Assembly (NCBI GenBank): GCA_027483045.1
Contig: JAIXVL010000146.1
Span: forward strand, 1-41,475
Source of the DNA: Lysobacteraceae bacterium
Lineage (GTDB): Bacteria > Pseudomonadota > Gammaproteobacteria > Xanthomonadales > Xanthomonadaceae
Length of the DNA stretch: 41,475 bases
Direction: 5' to 3'
Shown here one piece after another: positions 29,156 through 36,793 of this stretch (position 1 is the stretch's first letter; every line of letters begins with the position of its first letter). The notes beneath the pieces are model-generated. The model did not search any database. It saw only the letters and a program-made list of their open reading frames with translations, and was not told the origin of the DNA. The translations under genes and the position numbers were made by a program.

Positions 29156-29617
29156 CTAGTAGCGCAGGCCCACTTTGCGGAAGGCCTTGGCCAGCAAAAA
29201 CAGCGGGCCAACCAACAAGTACTGGAGGTCCTCCAGAAAGCTAGGTTTCTTGCCTTCAATTTCGTGGCCAATGAACTGAGCCACCCAAGTCACCACAAAC
29301 ACGCCCAGTGCCACCCAGCCCAAGTGCGGCACCACGAAGAACGAGGCAATTGCAGCCGCCGAGAACAGCGTCATCACCGCGGTCATCGGCCATGAGAGGC
29401 GCGCGTAGTAGACCAGCGAGAACACCGAGAAGCCGTAGCAAAGCCACGGGTGAATCACGAACATCAGCGCCAAAGTGCACCACACGATGAGTGGCACGCA
29501 GACCCAATGCACCACGACATTCGTGGGGTGGCGGTGGGATTCCGCGTAATGGCCCACCAGCATGTCGATTCGGCGGCGCTCTCTCGGCTGGGGAAGGTCG
29601 GTGGCGGTGGTGCTCAT
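29156..29617 (-). CDS. Mpo1-like (DUF962/YGL010w family) membrane protein
   Basis: The 153-residue protein has about four membrane helices and the family's conserved histidines: HYAESHRHPTNVVVHW at the N terminus and IGHEIEGKKP near the C terminus. The yeast member Mpo1 is an iron-dependent dioxygenase that shortens 2-hydroxy fatty acids; bacterial members are mostly uncharacterised. ATG 29617 is preferred over GTG 29629 because GAGAA lies about 6 bases upstream. It sits between ribD and ribE on the same strand, 60 bases after ribD. No link to riboflavin synthesis is evident. Confidence 0.88.
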   Translation of the reverse strand: MSTTATDLPQPRERRRIDMLVGHYAESHRHPTNVVVHWVCVPLIVWCTLALMFVIHPWLCYGFSVFSLVYYARLSWPMTAVMTLFSAAAIASFFVVPHLGWVALGVFVVTWVAQFIGHEIEGKKPSFLEDLQYLLVGPLFLLAKAFRKVGLRY

Positions 29618-29677
29618 GGCGGTTCTCACGCGGGCCCAAGTGGCCTAAGCATGCACTGGATTCGCGCGACTCGCTGC

Positions 29678-30772
29678 CTAGGTGTTCCGGCGGTAGGTCA
29701 GGCGCAGATCGCCATCGTCGAAGGCGTGGACGCCCATGCGCTCGAAGCCAAACCGGTCTTCCATGCTGGCCAATTCGATGCCGGCAAACAGGGCGCGTCC
29801 GCGATCGCCCAACACGACCGGCGCAACGTAGAGCAGCAGTTCGTCCACCAGGCCTGCGCGCAACAGGGCGCCTGCAAGGGTGGCGCCGGCTTCGACCTGC
29901 ACCTCGTTGATTTGCCGGGTCGCCAGCTGCGCCAGAACCGCCAGAAGATCCAGATGCCCATCGATACGGCGCACCGCAAAGCCCTCCACCGTGGGGCCGT
30001 AGTCCGGAATGATGTCGTCGGCATGCGCGACCACCGTGGGCGCTTCGCCATCCAACAGGTGGCCGTCTTTCGGCAGCGCGCCGTGGTGGTCGAGGACAAC
30101 CCGCATGGGCGGCACACAGGCTTCGCCTTCGGGCAGGCGCGCGGTCAATCGAGGGTTGTCGGCCAAGGCCGTACCCAAGCCCGTCAATACCGCAGAAGCG
30201 CGTGCCCGGTAGCGCTGCACATCGGCGCGTGCGGCCTCGCCGGTAATCCACTTGGATTCGCCTGAGGCCAGCGCCGTGCGGCCATCCAGGCTCATGGCCA
30301 TCTTCACGCGCACCCAGGGGCGGCCTTGGCGCGCGCGCATCAGGAATCCGCGATTCATCCACTCGGCTTCGGTGGCCATCAGGCCGTGTTCCACGGCAAT
30401 GCCAGCAGCCTGAAGGGCCGTGAAGCCGCGCCCAGAAACTGCGTGGAAGGGGTCCTTCAGGGCAGCAACGACCCGTGTCACGCCGGCGGCCACCAGGGCA
30501 TCGGCGCAGGGCGGCGTGCGGCCAAAGTGCGCGCAGGGCTCGAGAGTGACGTAGGCCGTAGCGCCAGACGCCCGCCCACCGGCCTCGCGCAGGGCCAAGG
30601 CCTCGGCGTGCGGCTCGCCTGCGCGCGCATGCCAGCCGCGCCCCACAACGGCGGGGCCATGCGCAATGACGCAGCCCACCATCGGGTTGGGTTTGGTCGT
30701 GAAGGCGCCCTGTTCAGCCAGAAGCAGGGCTTCGGCCATGTGGCGGTGATCGATGTCGCTGAAGCCAGTCAT
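29678..30772 (-). CDS. ribD: Bifunctional riboflavin deaminase/reductase RibD
   Basis: The 364-residue enzyme does two successive steps: deamination of the pyrimidine and reduction of its ribose. The N-terminal deaminase domain has the zinc site HAEALAL with PCAHFGRTPPC; the C-terminal domain is the NADPH reductase, with VRVKMAMSLDGRTAL, SKWITG and VEAGATLAGALL. Length is close to E. coli RibD (367). It is the first gene of the minus-strand unit and divergent from ribH across 87 bases. Confidence 0.97.
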   Translation of the reverse strand: MTGFSDIDHRHMAEALLLAEQGAFTTKPNPMVGCVIAHGPAVVGRGWHARAGEPHAEALALREAGGRASGATAYVTLEPCAHFGRTPPCADALVAAGVTRVVAALKDPFHAVSGRGFTALQAAGIAVEHGLMATEAEWMNRGFLMRARQGRPWVRVKMAMSLDGRTALASGESKWITGEAARADVQRYRARASAVLTGLGTALADNPRLTARLPEGEACVPPMRVVLDHHGALPKDGHLLDGEAPTVVAHADDIIPDYGPTVEGFAVRRIDGHLDLLAVLAQLATRQINEVQVEAGATLAGALLRAGLVDELLLYVAPVVLGDRGRALFAGIELASMEDRFGFERMGVHAFDDGDLRLTYRRNT

Positions 30773-30803
30773 GCCGACAGGGTAGCCCTTTCAGGCCCTT
30801 AGG

Positions 30804-30832
30804 CCGACCTAGACCGCGTGAGCGCGTAAACT
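30804..30832 (+). promoter_or_regulatory. Possible sigma-70 promoter of ribH
   Basis: CCGACC (30804–30809) and TAAACT (30827–30832) are separated by 17 bases, with the predicted start about 20 bases before the ribH ATG. The -35 is weak (three matches). The 87-base gap also has to contain the ribD promoter on the other strand, which I could not identify. Confidence 0.42.
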
Positions 30833-30859
30833 GTGCGGCCAACCGCTTCCGGCACCGAC

Positions 30860-31339
30860 ATGCCCCGTTTTGAAGGCGACCTGCGCCCGCACACCAGCCT
30901 GCGCTACGCCATTCTCGCCAGCCGCTGGAACCCCAAAATCACCGATGCCTTGGTGGATGGCGCGCGCAAAGCCCTGATCGAAAACGGCGTGGACGAGGCG
31001 CGGATCGACGTGGTGCGTGTGCCCGGTGCGTGGGAAATCCCGCTGGCCGCCGCCGCGATCGCCGCTCAGAAAGCGCATGCTGGCATCGTGGCCTTGGGCT
31101 GCATCGTTCGTGGTGACACCCGCCATTACGAGCAGGTGGCCGATGGCTGTTCGAATGCCCTGATGCGCGTGTCACTCGATTTCCAACTGCCCGTGGCCAA
31201 CGGCGTGTTGGCGGTTGAGGCCTACGCAGACGCCGAGGCCCGCGCCGGTGGCTCCATGGGCAATAAAGGTGAGGAGGCCGCACTGGCCGCTCTCGAAATG
31301 TCTGATCTCTTGAAACACTGGCAGAAGACCACCGCATGA
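30860..31339 (+). CDS. ribH: 6,7-dimethyl-8-ribityllumazine synthase
   Basis: The 159-residue enzyme condenses the products of RibB and RibD into lumazine, and usually forms large hollow assemblies. Family marks are [29 protein letters not shown], and the active-site histidine segment [19 protein letters not shown] 30860 is preferred to an upstream GTG at 30833 because it gives the standard [10 protein letters not shown] start. It overlaps nusB by 4 bases. Confidence 0.97.
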   Translation: MPRFEGDLRPHTSLRYAILASRWNPKITDALVDGARKALIENGVDEARIDVVRVPGAWEIPLAAAAIAAQKAHAGIVALGCIVRGDTRHYEQVADGCSNALMRVSLDFQLPVANGVLAVEAYADAEARAGGSMGNKGEEAALAALEMSDLLKHWQKTTA

Positions 31340-31794
31340 AGCCGCATCGCACCGATGGCATTGATCCCGCCGCCCGCTCACGCGCGCGCCGCCGCGCTTT
31401 GCAGGCGCTCTACGCGTGGCAGGTTTCGGGCACGTCGATTCCCATGGTGATTGCTCAGTTTCAGAACGAGCAGGACATGGAGATTGCCGATCTCGAGTAC
31501 TTCGAAGCCTTGGTCAAAGGGGTTTCCTCGCATTGCGCCGAGTTGGATGAGCGCTTGACGGGGTATCTTGATCGCACCATCGATCAGGTGGACCCGATCG
31601 AACGCGCCGTGCTGCGCATGGCGAGCTTCGAAATGCTGCACCGCTTGGATGTCCCCTACCGCGTGGTCATCAACGAGGCCATCGAGATTGCCAAGCGCTT
31701 CGGCTCCGATCACGGCCACACCTACGTGAACGGCGTGCTGGATCGCGCGGCCGGCGAATGGCGCCCCTCAGAATCGGGCAATAGCCGCCGATAA
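31336..31794 (+). CDS. nusB: Transcription antitermination factor NusB
   Basis: The 152-residue all-helical RNA-binding protein works with NusE (S10) at boxA of rRNA operons. Family marks are the arginine-rich N terminus ([20 protein letters not shown]), [15 protein letters not shown] and [27 protein letters not shown]. It overlaps the ribH stop (ATGA), and thiL follows after 7 bases, the usual ribH–nusB–thiL order. Confidence 0.97.
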   Translation: MKPHRTDGIDPAARSRARRRALQALYAWQVSGTSIPMVIAQFQNEQDMEIADLEYFEALVKGVSSHCAELDERLTGYLDRTIDQVDPIERAVLRMASFEMLHRLDVPYRVVINEAIEIAKRFGSDHGHTYVNGVLDRAAGEWRPSESGNSRR

Positions 31795-31801
31795 GTCATT
31801 C

Positions 31802-32773
31802 ATGGCCGAGTTCGCCCTCATTGATCGCTTCCGCCAACGTGCGCTGACGCGCAGCGACGTGGCATTGGGCATTGGTGATGATGCCGCGCTGCTGGACCCG
31901 CCTAAGGGTCAATCCGTGGTGCTCGCGGTGGATACCTTGGTGGAAGGCGTGCATTTCCCCAAAGGCGTGCCTGCGTCTGCCATTGGTTGGAAGGCCTTGG
32001 CGGTGAATCTTTCTGATTTGGCCGCCATGGGTGCGACGCCCGCCGCGGCCTTGATGGCACTGACGCTTCCCGACGACAACATGGCCTTCGTGGATGAGAT
32101 CGGCGCCGGATTTTCTGCGCTGGCCGACACGCATCGCGTGGCCTTGATCGGTGGCGACACCACGCGTGGGCCGCTGAGCATTAGCGTGACGGTGGTGGGC
32201 TATGTGCCGCGCGGCGCTGCGCTGTTGCGCTCAGGTGCTCGGCCCGGCGACGACATTTGGGTGACGGGCACCTTGGGCGATGCCGCTGGCGCGTTGGCGC
32301 TTTGGAAGTCGGGCACGCCCATGCTGCGCACGGGTGCTCTGCGCGAGCGTTTGGATCGCCCTGCGCCGCGCCTTGGCGCAGGCCACGCCCTGCGCGGCAA
32401 AGCCAGTGCCTGCATCGATGTGAGCGACGGATTTCTTTCTGACCTAGGCCACATTCTCGCGGCAAGCGGCGTGGGCGCCGATGTCGAGATCGACATCTTG
32501 CCCGCGTCGTCGGCCTTGGTTGCCGCCATTGAAGATCCGCATGCGCGCCGTTTGCTGCAGTTGACGGGCGGCGATGATTACGAGCTGTGCTTCACCGCGC
32601 CACGCAAGCGCCGCGATGCCATCCAGTTGGCGCTGGATGCAGTGGCCACACCCGCCACGCGCGTGGGCAGCATCACCGAAGGCGCACGCTTGCGTTTGAT
32701 TGATGCGGACGGCTTGCAGGTGCCGACACCAGAGCGTCGTGGCTACGTGCATTTCGCGGACGGCGGCGCGTGA
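31802..32773 (+). CDS. thiL: Thiamine-monophosphate kinase
   Basis: The 323-residue enzyme phosphorylates thiamine monophosphate to the active cofactor thiamine pyrophosphate. Family marks are GIGDDAALL, the metal-binding DTLVEGVHFP, ALAVNLSDLAAMGA, IGGDTTRGP and CIDVSDGFLSDLGHIL, in that order. It belongs to the PurM/PurL-type ATP-binding superfamily, so it shares its fold with the PurL core at the start of the window. It overlaps pgpA by 4 bases. Confidence 0.97.
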   Translation: MAEFALIDRFRQRALTRSDVALGIGDDAALLDPPKGQSVVLAVDTLVEGVHFPKGVPASAIGWKALAVNLSDLAAMGATPAAALMALTLPDDNMAFVDEIGAGFSALADTHRVALIGGDTTRGPLSISVTVVGYVPRGAALLRSGARPGDDIWVTGTLGDAAGALALWKSGTPMLRTGALRERLDRPAPRLGAGHALRGKASACIDVSDGFLSDLGHILAASGVGADVEIDILPASSALVAAIEDPHARRLLQLTGGDDYELCFTAPRKRRDAIQLALDAVATPATRVGSITEGARLRLIDADGLQVPTPERRGYVHFADGGA

Positions 32774-33279
32774 CGGTACTTCCGGTGGGGACGCGGCGGC
32801 GCATGATGCGCCATCCGCGCGGTTGGATTGCAGCGGGTTTTGGTGCTGGGTTTTCGCCGTGGGCGCCGGGCACCGTGGGCTCGCTGGTGGCGATCATTCC
32901 TTGGTGGTTGTGGCTTCGGCATTTGCCCGCGGCGGACTACTTCGGCGCACTTTTCTTGGCGTTCTTGGTGGGCATTTGGGCCGCCAATTGGGTCATTCGC
33001 GAAACGCGCATCGAAGACCCATCGCTCGTGGTGTGGGACGAATTCGTGGGCATGTGGTTGGTGCTCTGGGCGGTGCCGGCCGAGTGGCCGTGGGTGCTGG
33101 GCGCGTTCGTGCTGTTTCGTGCGCTCGACATCGCCAAACCTTGGCCCGTTCGCTGGGCCGACCGCCAACTGAAAGGCGGCTTCGGAACGATGGTCGATGA
33201 CGCGCTTGCCGGTGCGATGGGTTTGGCGGTGATGGTGGCTCTTGCGGCGCTTGTGCCTTGGCTGTCGACAAGCGCTTAG
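32770..33279 (+). CDS. pgpA: Phosphatidylglycerophosphatase A
   Basis: The 169-residue membrane enzyme removes phosphate from phosphatidylglycerophosphate to give phosphatidylglycerol. Family marks are FGAGFSPWAPGTVGSLVAI, VWDEFVGMW (acidic metal-binding segment), and the C-terminal LKGGFGTMVDDALAG. There are about three to four membrane helices. It starts with GTG inside the thiL stop (GTGA) and ends 15 bases from the convergent yraN; that gap holds only a 10-bp palindrome around GAATTC. Confidence 0.96.
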   Translation: MTVLPVGTRRRMMRHPRGWIAAGFGAGFSPWAPGTVGSLVAIIPWWLWLRHLPAADYFGALFLAFLVGIWAANWVIRETRIEDPSLVVWDEFVGMWLVLWAVPAEWPWVLGAFVLFRALDIAKPWPVRWADRQLKGGFGTMVDDALAGAMGLAVMVALAALVPWLSTSA

Positions 33280-33294
33280 GGCGAATTCGCGGCG

Positions 33295-33672
33295 TTACAC
33301 ATCATCCAGCGTGAATGCGCCGCGCATCCATTCGGGTGCCTCGCGGCCATCATCAATCGCGACCACATCGAAACGGCAGCCCCAGTGGGCATAGCGCGGA
33401 TGCTGCTGAAGAAAGGCCTTCGCAGCGCGCACAAACTTCTGCGCTTTACGTCGATCAATTGACTCGAGCGCGCTGCCGAAATCTTCTCGACCGCGTCTGC
33501 GCACTTCGATGAAGACCAGCGTCTCGCCGTCTTCCATGACCAAATCCAGTTCGCCCACTTTGAAGCGCACGTTGCGGCCTACAGCGCGTAAGCCCGCTTC
33601 ACGCAGTAGGTCGAAGGCGAGTTGCTCGCCTGCATCGCCGCGTTGCTGCGCATCCGTGCGCATGCCGCTCAT
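33295..33672 (-). CDS. yraN: YraN/UPF0102 family nuclease-like protein
   Basis: The 125-residue protein has the restriction-endonuclease-like core of UPF0102: GDAGEQLAFDLLREAGL, then GELDLVMEDGETLVFIEVRRR, which carries the E-x-D…E-x-K/R type catalytic pattern (the last position is arginine here). Its cellular role is unknown. It overlaps the lpoA stop by 4 bases on the same strand, the conserved yraM–yraN arrangement. Confidence 0.94.
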   Translation of the reverse strand: MSGMRTDAQQRGDAGEQLAFDLLREAGLRAVGRNVRFKVGELDLVMEDGETLVFIEVRRRGREDFGSALESIDRRKAQKFVRAAKAFLQQHPRYAHWGCRFDVVAIDDGREAPEWMRGAFTLDDV

Positions 33673-35414
33673 GGCGTGGTGGGAAGGGTGCCCGAGGTGG
33701 TGCCATCGAGTGGCATCAGGCCACCGTCCGACGCGCGGCGTGTGACGCCACCGTTGAATTCAGCCCAAGCCGGCACGCGCTCAACGATGCCCGCTGCGTC
33801 GATGCCTAACTCGCCCGTTGCGCCGCGCAACTGCGCGCCGCCGCGCAATGCGTCGAGGTAAGTCGCCACTTTCCACGCATCGAACCCGAAGGCGAACAGG
33901 CGCGCTGCGTTGCCGCGCGCGCTGGGCAGCGTGCGCCCTAGCGCTTCGGCGTCACCGGGGCCGACCAGATCGCCGAGCAGCCAAGGCAATTCGGGGTACT
34001 GCAAGCCATCGAGTTCACGATCCAAGCGCGGCTCACTGCCGGCCTGCACCAGCGAGGTACCCAACACGGGAAGCGCGACCAAATTCGCGGCTTCGCGCTG
34101 CGGCATCAGGATGCGAATAGCGGGAGCGCGTGCGGCCAGAAATAGCGCCTGAGCGCGCGCCGCATGCGGTGCAAGCACGGCCAGACCTTCTGCGGCGTTG
34201 CCGCCAAGGGCATCGAGCGGTGCGACGGCCAAGAGTTCGCCACCGTTGGCCACAAAGCGCTCGCGGAAACCCTGCAATGCGCGCTGCGCGGCATCGTCGG
34301 GCTCCGCCATCGCTACGGCGGTGCGAAGTCCGCGCTCGATCAAGCGATCGGCAGCTGCAGCACCTTCATCTTCGGGTGCGAGCGCAAAGCTACCGCCGCC
34401 CTCGCTGGCGATGGCGGTACGGTTGAGAGCGAGCCACGTGGCGCCGCTGACGGGCGCGGCCGCCAAGGCGGCGACTTCTTCGCGGCTGAGCGGGCCCACC
34501 AGCAGGTCTGCGCCTTCTGCAATGGCGCGATCGCGTGCCGCGCGCGCACCTTCCGGCGTGCCTTTGGTGTCGTACAGCCCGATTGCCGGACGTGCCCGGG
34601 TTTCCGCGTAGTAGCCGGCCAGCAGGCCATCGCGCACGGCGTTGCCTGCCGGAGACAGTTCGCCGCTCAGCGGCAGCAGCACCGCCATGCGCCGAGGCGG
34701 GTGGTAGCCATCGGCTGAGGCAGCGGGGCGATCCGCCGGCGGTGGCGTCCGCACGCTGCGCTGCACGTCCAGGCCACGACGTCGGGCTTCGCGAAGGGCC
34801 AAGGGCAGCAATGCATCGGTGTCATCCAAGAACGCGGCTTGCTGCGCCAATGCGGCATCCGGCACTGCCTTCAGCTGGCGCTCGGCATCGCGCAGGCCAT
34901 TGGCGCGTTCATTCCCTTGAAGCAATTGCGCGCGCGCAGCCAATGCAGCGGCCATGCCGAATCGGTCATTGGTGGCCTCCAGCGCGCGCGCGCGGGTACT
35001 CAGCCAATCCAGTTGCTGATCGCCGGGAATGCTGGCGCGGTCTTGCTGAAGCAGGGCGAGCGCTTCGCGACCTTGCCCCGCTTCAATCAACAACTGCGCG
35101 CTGACGAGGTCGTGGCGGAACTGATCGGTCGGCAGCAGACGGCGGCGTGCCGATTCGGCCAGTTCGCTGCGAGCGCCTGCGGCGTCATCGGCCTTCAGCA
35201 AGGCCTCGGCCGCGTTCAGACGGGCAAAAGCGGCGTCGCTGCCTCGCGCGTTGGCGGCGATGGAGCGCCAGGCCTGCGCCGCATCAGCAAAACGCCCTTC
35301 GGCGCTCATCTGTCGGGCCTGCAGTTCGGCGGCCGTTGCCTCGCGCGGGGTGGGGCTCGAAGCACAGCCCGCGAGGGCGAGAACGACAATCAATGTGGCA
35401 AACCAACGTTGCAT
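33669..35414 (-). CDS. lpoA: LpoA-like penicillin-binding protein activator (outer-membrane lipoprotein)
   Basis: The 581-residue protein starts with a lipoprotein signal (MQRWFATLIVVLALAGC, C17). The N-terminal part (to about residue 230) is helical and TPR-like (LQARQMSAEGRFADAAQAW); the C-terminal part is a periplasmic-binding-protein fold of the YraM/LpoA kind (RMAVLLPLSGELSPAGNAVRDG, IGLYDTKGTPEG, ADLLVGPLSREEVAAL). In E. coli LpoA spans the periplasm to activate PBP1A. The start at 35414 is fixed by the lipoprotein signal; the frame stays open for 270 codons upstream but those residues resemble nothing. It is divergent from rsmI, as in E. coli yraL/yraM. Confidence 0.93.
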   Translation of the reverse strand: MQRWFATLIVVLALAGCASSPTPREATAAELQARQMSAEGRFADAAQAWRSIAANARGSDAAFARLNAAEALLKADDAAGARSELAESARRRLLPTDQFRHDLVSAQLLIEAGQGREALALLQQDRASIPGDQQLDWLSTRARALEATNDRFGMAAALAARAQLLQGNERANGLRDAERQLKAVPDAALAQQAAFLDDTDALLPLALREARRRGLDVQRSVRTPPPADRPAASADGYHPPRRMAVLLPLSGELSPAGNAVRDGLLAGYYAETRARPAIGLYDTKGTPEGARAARDRAIAEGADLLVGPLSREEVAALAAAPVSGATWLALNRTAIASEGGGSFALAPEDEGAAAADRLIERGLRTAVAMAEPDDAAQRALQGFRERFVANGGELLAVAPLDALGGNAAEGLAVLAPHAARAQALFLAARAPAIRILMPQREAANLVALPVLGTSLVQAGSEPRLDRELDGLQYPELPWLLGDLVGPGDAEALGRTLPSARGNAARLFAFGFDAWKVATYLDALRGGAQLRGATGELGIDAAGIVERVPAWAEFNGGVTRRASDGGLMPLDGTTSGTLPTTP

Positions 35415-35433
35415 CGGGGGAATCCAAGGTGCC

Positions 35434-35454
35434 GGGCCTAGAATCATAAGGCCC
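35434..35454 (+). promoter_or_regulatory. rsmI -10 box inside an inverted repeat
   Basis: TAGAAT at 35439–35444 is a near-consensus -10 about 25 bases before the rsmI ATG. It starts inside a perfect 6-bp inverted repeat, GGGCCT (35434–35439) and AGGCCC (35449–35454). The 54-base divergent gap with lpoA leaves room for little else. Confidence 0.42.
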
Positions 35455-35468
35455 TGAGCAGGAGAGCC

Positions 35469-36302
35469 ATGATGTCGGATGTTGTCGCCGGAACCCTTTA
35501 TGTCGTGGCCACGCCTATTGGCCACCTCGGCGACCTCACGCCCCGAGCCCGCAGTGTGCTGTCGGGCGTGACCGTGATTGGCGCCGAATACACCCGCAAT
35601 ACCGGCGGGCTTTTGGCACATTTCGGCATCGGCACGCCCACGATTGCCGTGCACGACCACAACGAAGGCGATGTGGCGGCCAAGCTGGTGGCGCGCCTGC
35701 AGGCCGGCGACAGCCTGGCCTTGGTCTCGGATGCGGGCACTCCGCTGGTATCTGACCCCGGCTACCGGCTCGTGCGCGCGGCCCGCGAAGCCGGCTGCCC
35801 CGTGGTGCCCATTCCCGGTGCGTGCGCGGCGATTGCGGCGTTGAGCGTGGCCGGCATTCCCAGCGACCGCTTCTGCTTTGAGGGCTTTTTGCCAGCCAAA
35901 GCCGGGGCGCGGCGCGAGCGTTTGGCCTCGCTGGTGGGCGAAACACGCACCTTGGTGTTCTACGAAAGCGCGCATCGCATCGAGGAGATGCTGGCGGATG
36001 CGGTGGCGATTTTCGGCCCCGAGCGCGAGGCCAGCTTGGGCCGCGAACTCACCAAGCGTTTCGAAACGCTGTTGGGACCCACGCTCGCGGCGATTGCTGA
36101 AGCGGTGGCCGCAGACCCGAATCAGCGACGCGGAGAATTCGTGCTGGTGGTGCGCGGCAATGAGGATCAAGAGGCTGCGCAATTGGCCGAAGGCAAGCGT
36201 CTGTACGCCAAGTTGGCGGAGCACATGAAGCCATCGGCGGCCGCCAAGCTGGCTGCCGAGCTCAGTGGTGCCCCGCGCAAATCGCTTTACGGCGGCGAAT
36301 AG
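35469..36302 (+). CDS. rsmI: 16S rRNA 2'-O-methyltransferase RsmI
   Basis: The 277-residue enzyme methylates the ribose of C1402 in 16S rRNA. Family marks are TLYVVATPIGHLGDLTPRA, ALVSDAGTPLVSDPGYRLV, VPIPGACAAIAALSVAG and FEGFLPAKAGAR. The usual AEDTRHT motif reads AEYTRNT here, with tyrosine for the conserved aspartate. AGGAG at 35460–35464 supports the ATG at 35469 (35472 is also possible). It is followed by rnpB after about 50 bases. Confidence 0.96.
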   Translation: MMSDVVAGTLYVVATPIGHLGDLTPRARSVLSGVTVIGAEYTRNTGGLLAHFGIGTPTIAVHDHNEGDVAAKLVARLQAGDSLALVSDAGTPLVSDPGYRLVRAAREAGCPVVPIPGACAAIAALSVAGIPSDRFCFEGFLPAKAGARRERLASLVGETRTLVFYESAHRIEEMLADAVAIFGPEREASLGRELTKRFETLLGPTLAAIAEAVAADPNQRRGEFVLVVRGNEDQEAAQLAEGKRLYAKLAEHMKPSAAAKLAAELSGAPRKSLYGGE

Positions 36303-36352
36303 CCGGTTTCCTCAGGTGAGGTTAGGGCTGGCGTGCCACACTGCGCGCGGAT

Positions 36353-36711
36353 GACGGAGTCGGCTAGGCAGTCGCGTCAGGGGGAAACCCCTGCCGAGGA
36401 AAGTCCGGGCTCCATAGGGCGGAGTGCCAGGTAACGCCTGGGCGGCGCGAGCTGACGGAAAGTGCAACAGAGAACAAACCGCCGAACGGCCCGCAAGGGT
36501 GCGTGGTAAGGGTGAAACGGTGGGGTAAGAGCCCACCGCCTGCGGGGCTAACGCCGCAGGGCACGGCAAACCCCACTCGGAGCAAGGCCAAATAGGGGTG
36601 CATTGGGCTGGCCCGGTCCGCACCCGGGTAGGTTGCTTGAGCCCCATCGCGAGGTGGGGCCGAGAGGAATGGCTGCCCACGACAGAACCCGGCTTATCGG
36701 CCGGCTCCGTC
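36353..36711 (+). ncRNA. rnpB: RNase P RNA (bacterial type A)
   Basis: This is the catalytic RNA that trims tRNA 5' ends with protein RnpA. The ends form a 12-bp P1 helix: 36353–36364 pairs with 36700–36711, with one G–T pair. Universally conserved blocks are GAGGAAAGTCCGGGCTCC at 36396–36413, the GGTAAGGGTGAAA segment, AGAGCCCACCGC, GGCAAACCCCAC and ACAGAACCCGGCTTATCGG at 36682–36700, all in the usual order. Length (about 359 bases) and its position after rsmI fit a gammaproteobacterium. The promoter in 36303–36352 is not clear; the best candidate is a weak TGCCACACT extended -10 near 36334–36342. Confidence 0.97.
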
Positions 36712-36793
36712 ATCCACCTTCATGCGTTTGCCAAGCGGGCACTTCAGCGGCCACAGTGCGGGCCTTCCTTCGGTTCGCGCAGGCGAGGTCATG

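Noticed and set aside
33280-33294. Terminator between pgpA and yraN
   Set aside because: The gap has only a 10-bp GC/AT palindrome (GCGAATTCGC) with no loop and no T-run.
36312-36713. Antisense open frames over rnpB (starting MTEPADKPGSVVGSHSS)
   Set aside because: This translation is a well-known artefact of the RNase P RNA gene; the plus strand folds as type A RNase P RNA with a 12-bp P1 helix.
36722-36793. Upstream ATG giving a longer S9 peptidase
   Set aside because: It would put 24 residues before the signal peptide, starts 11 bases after the rnpB end, and has no ribosome-binding site; ATG 36794 has GAGG at a good distance.
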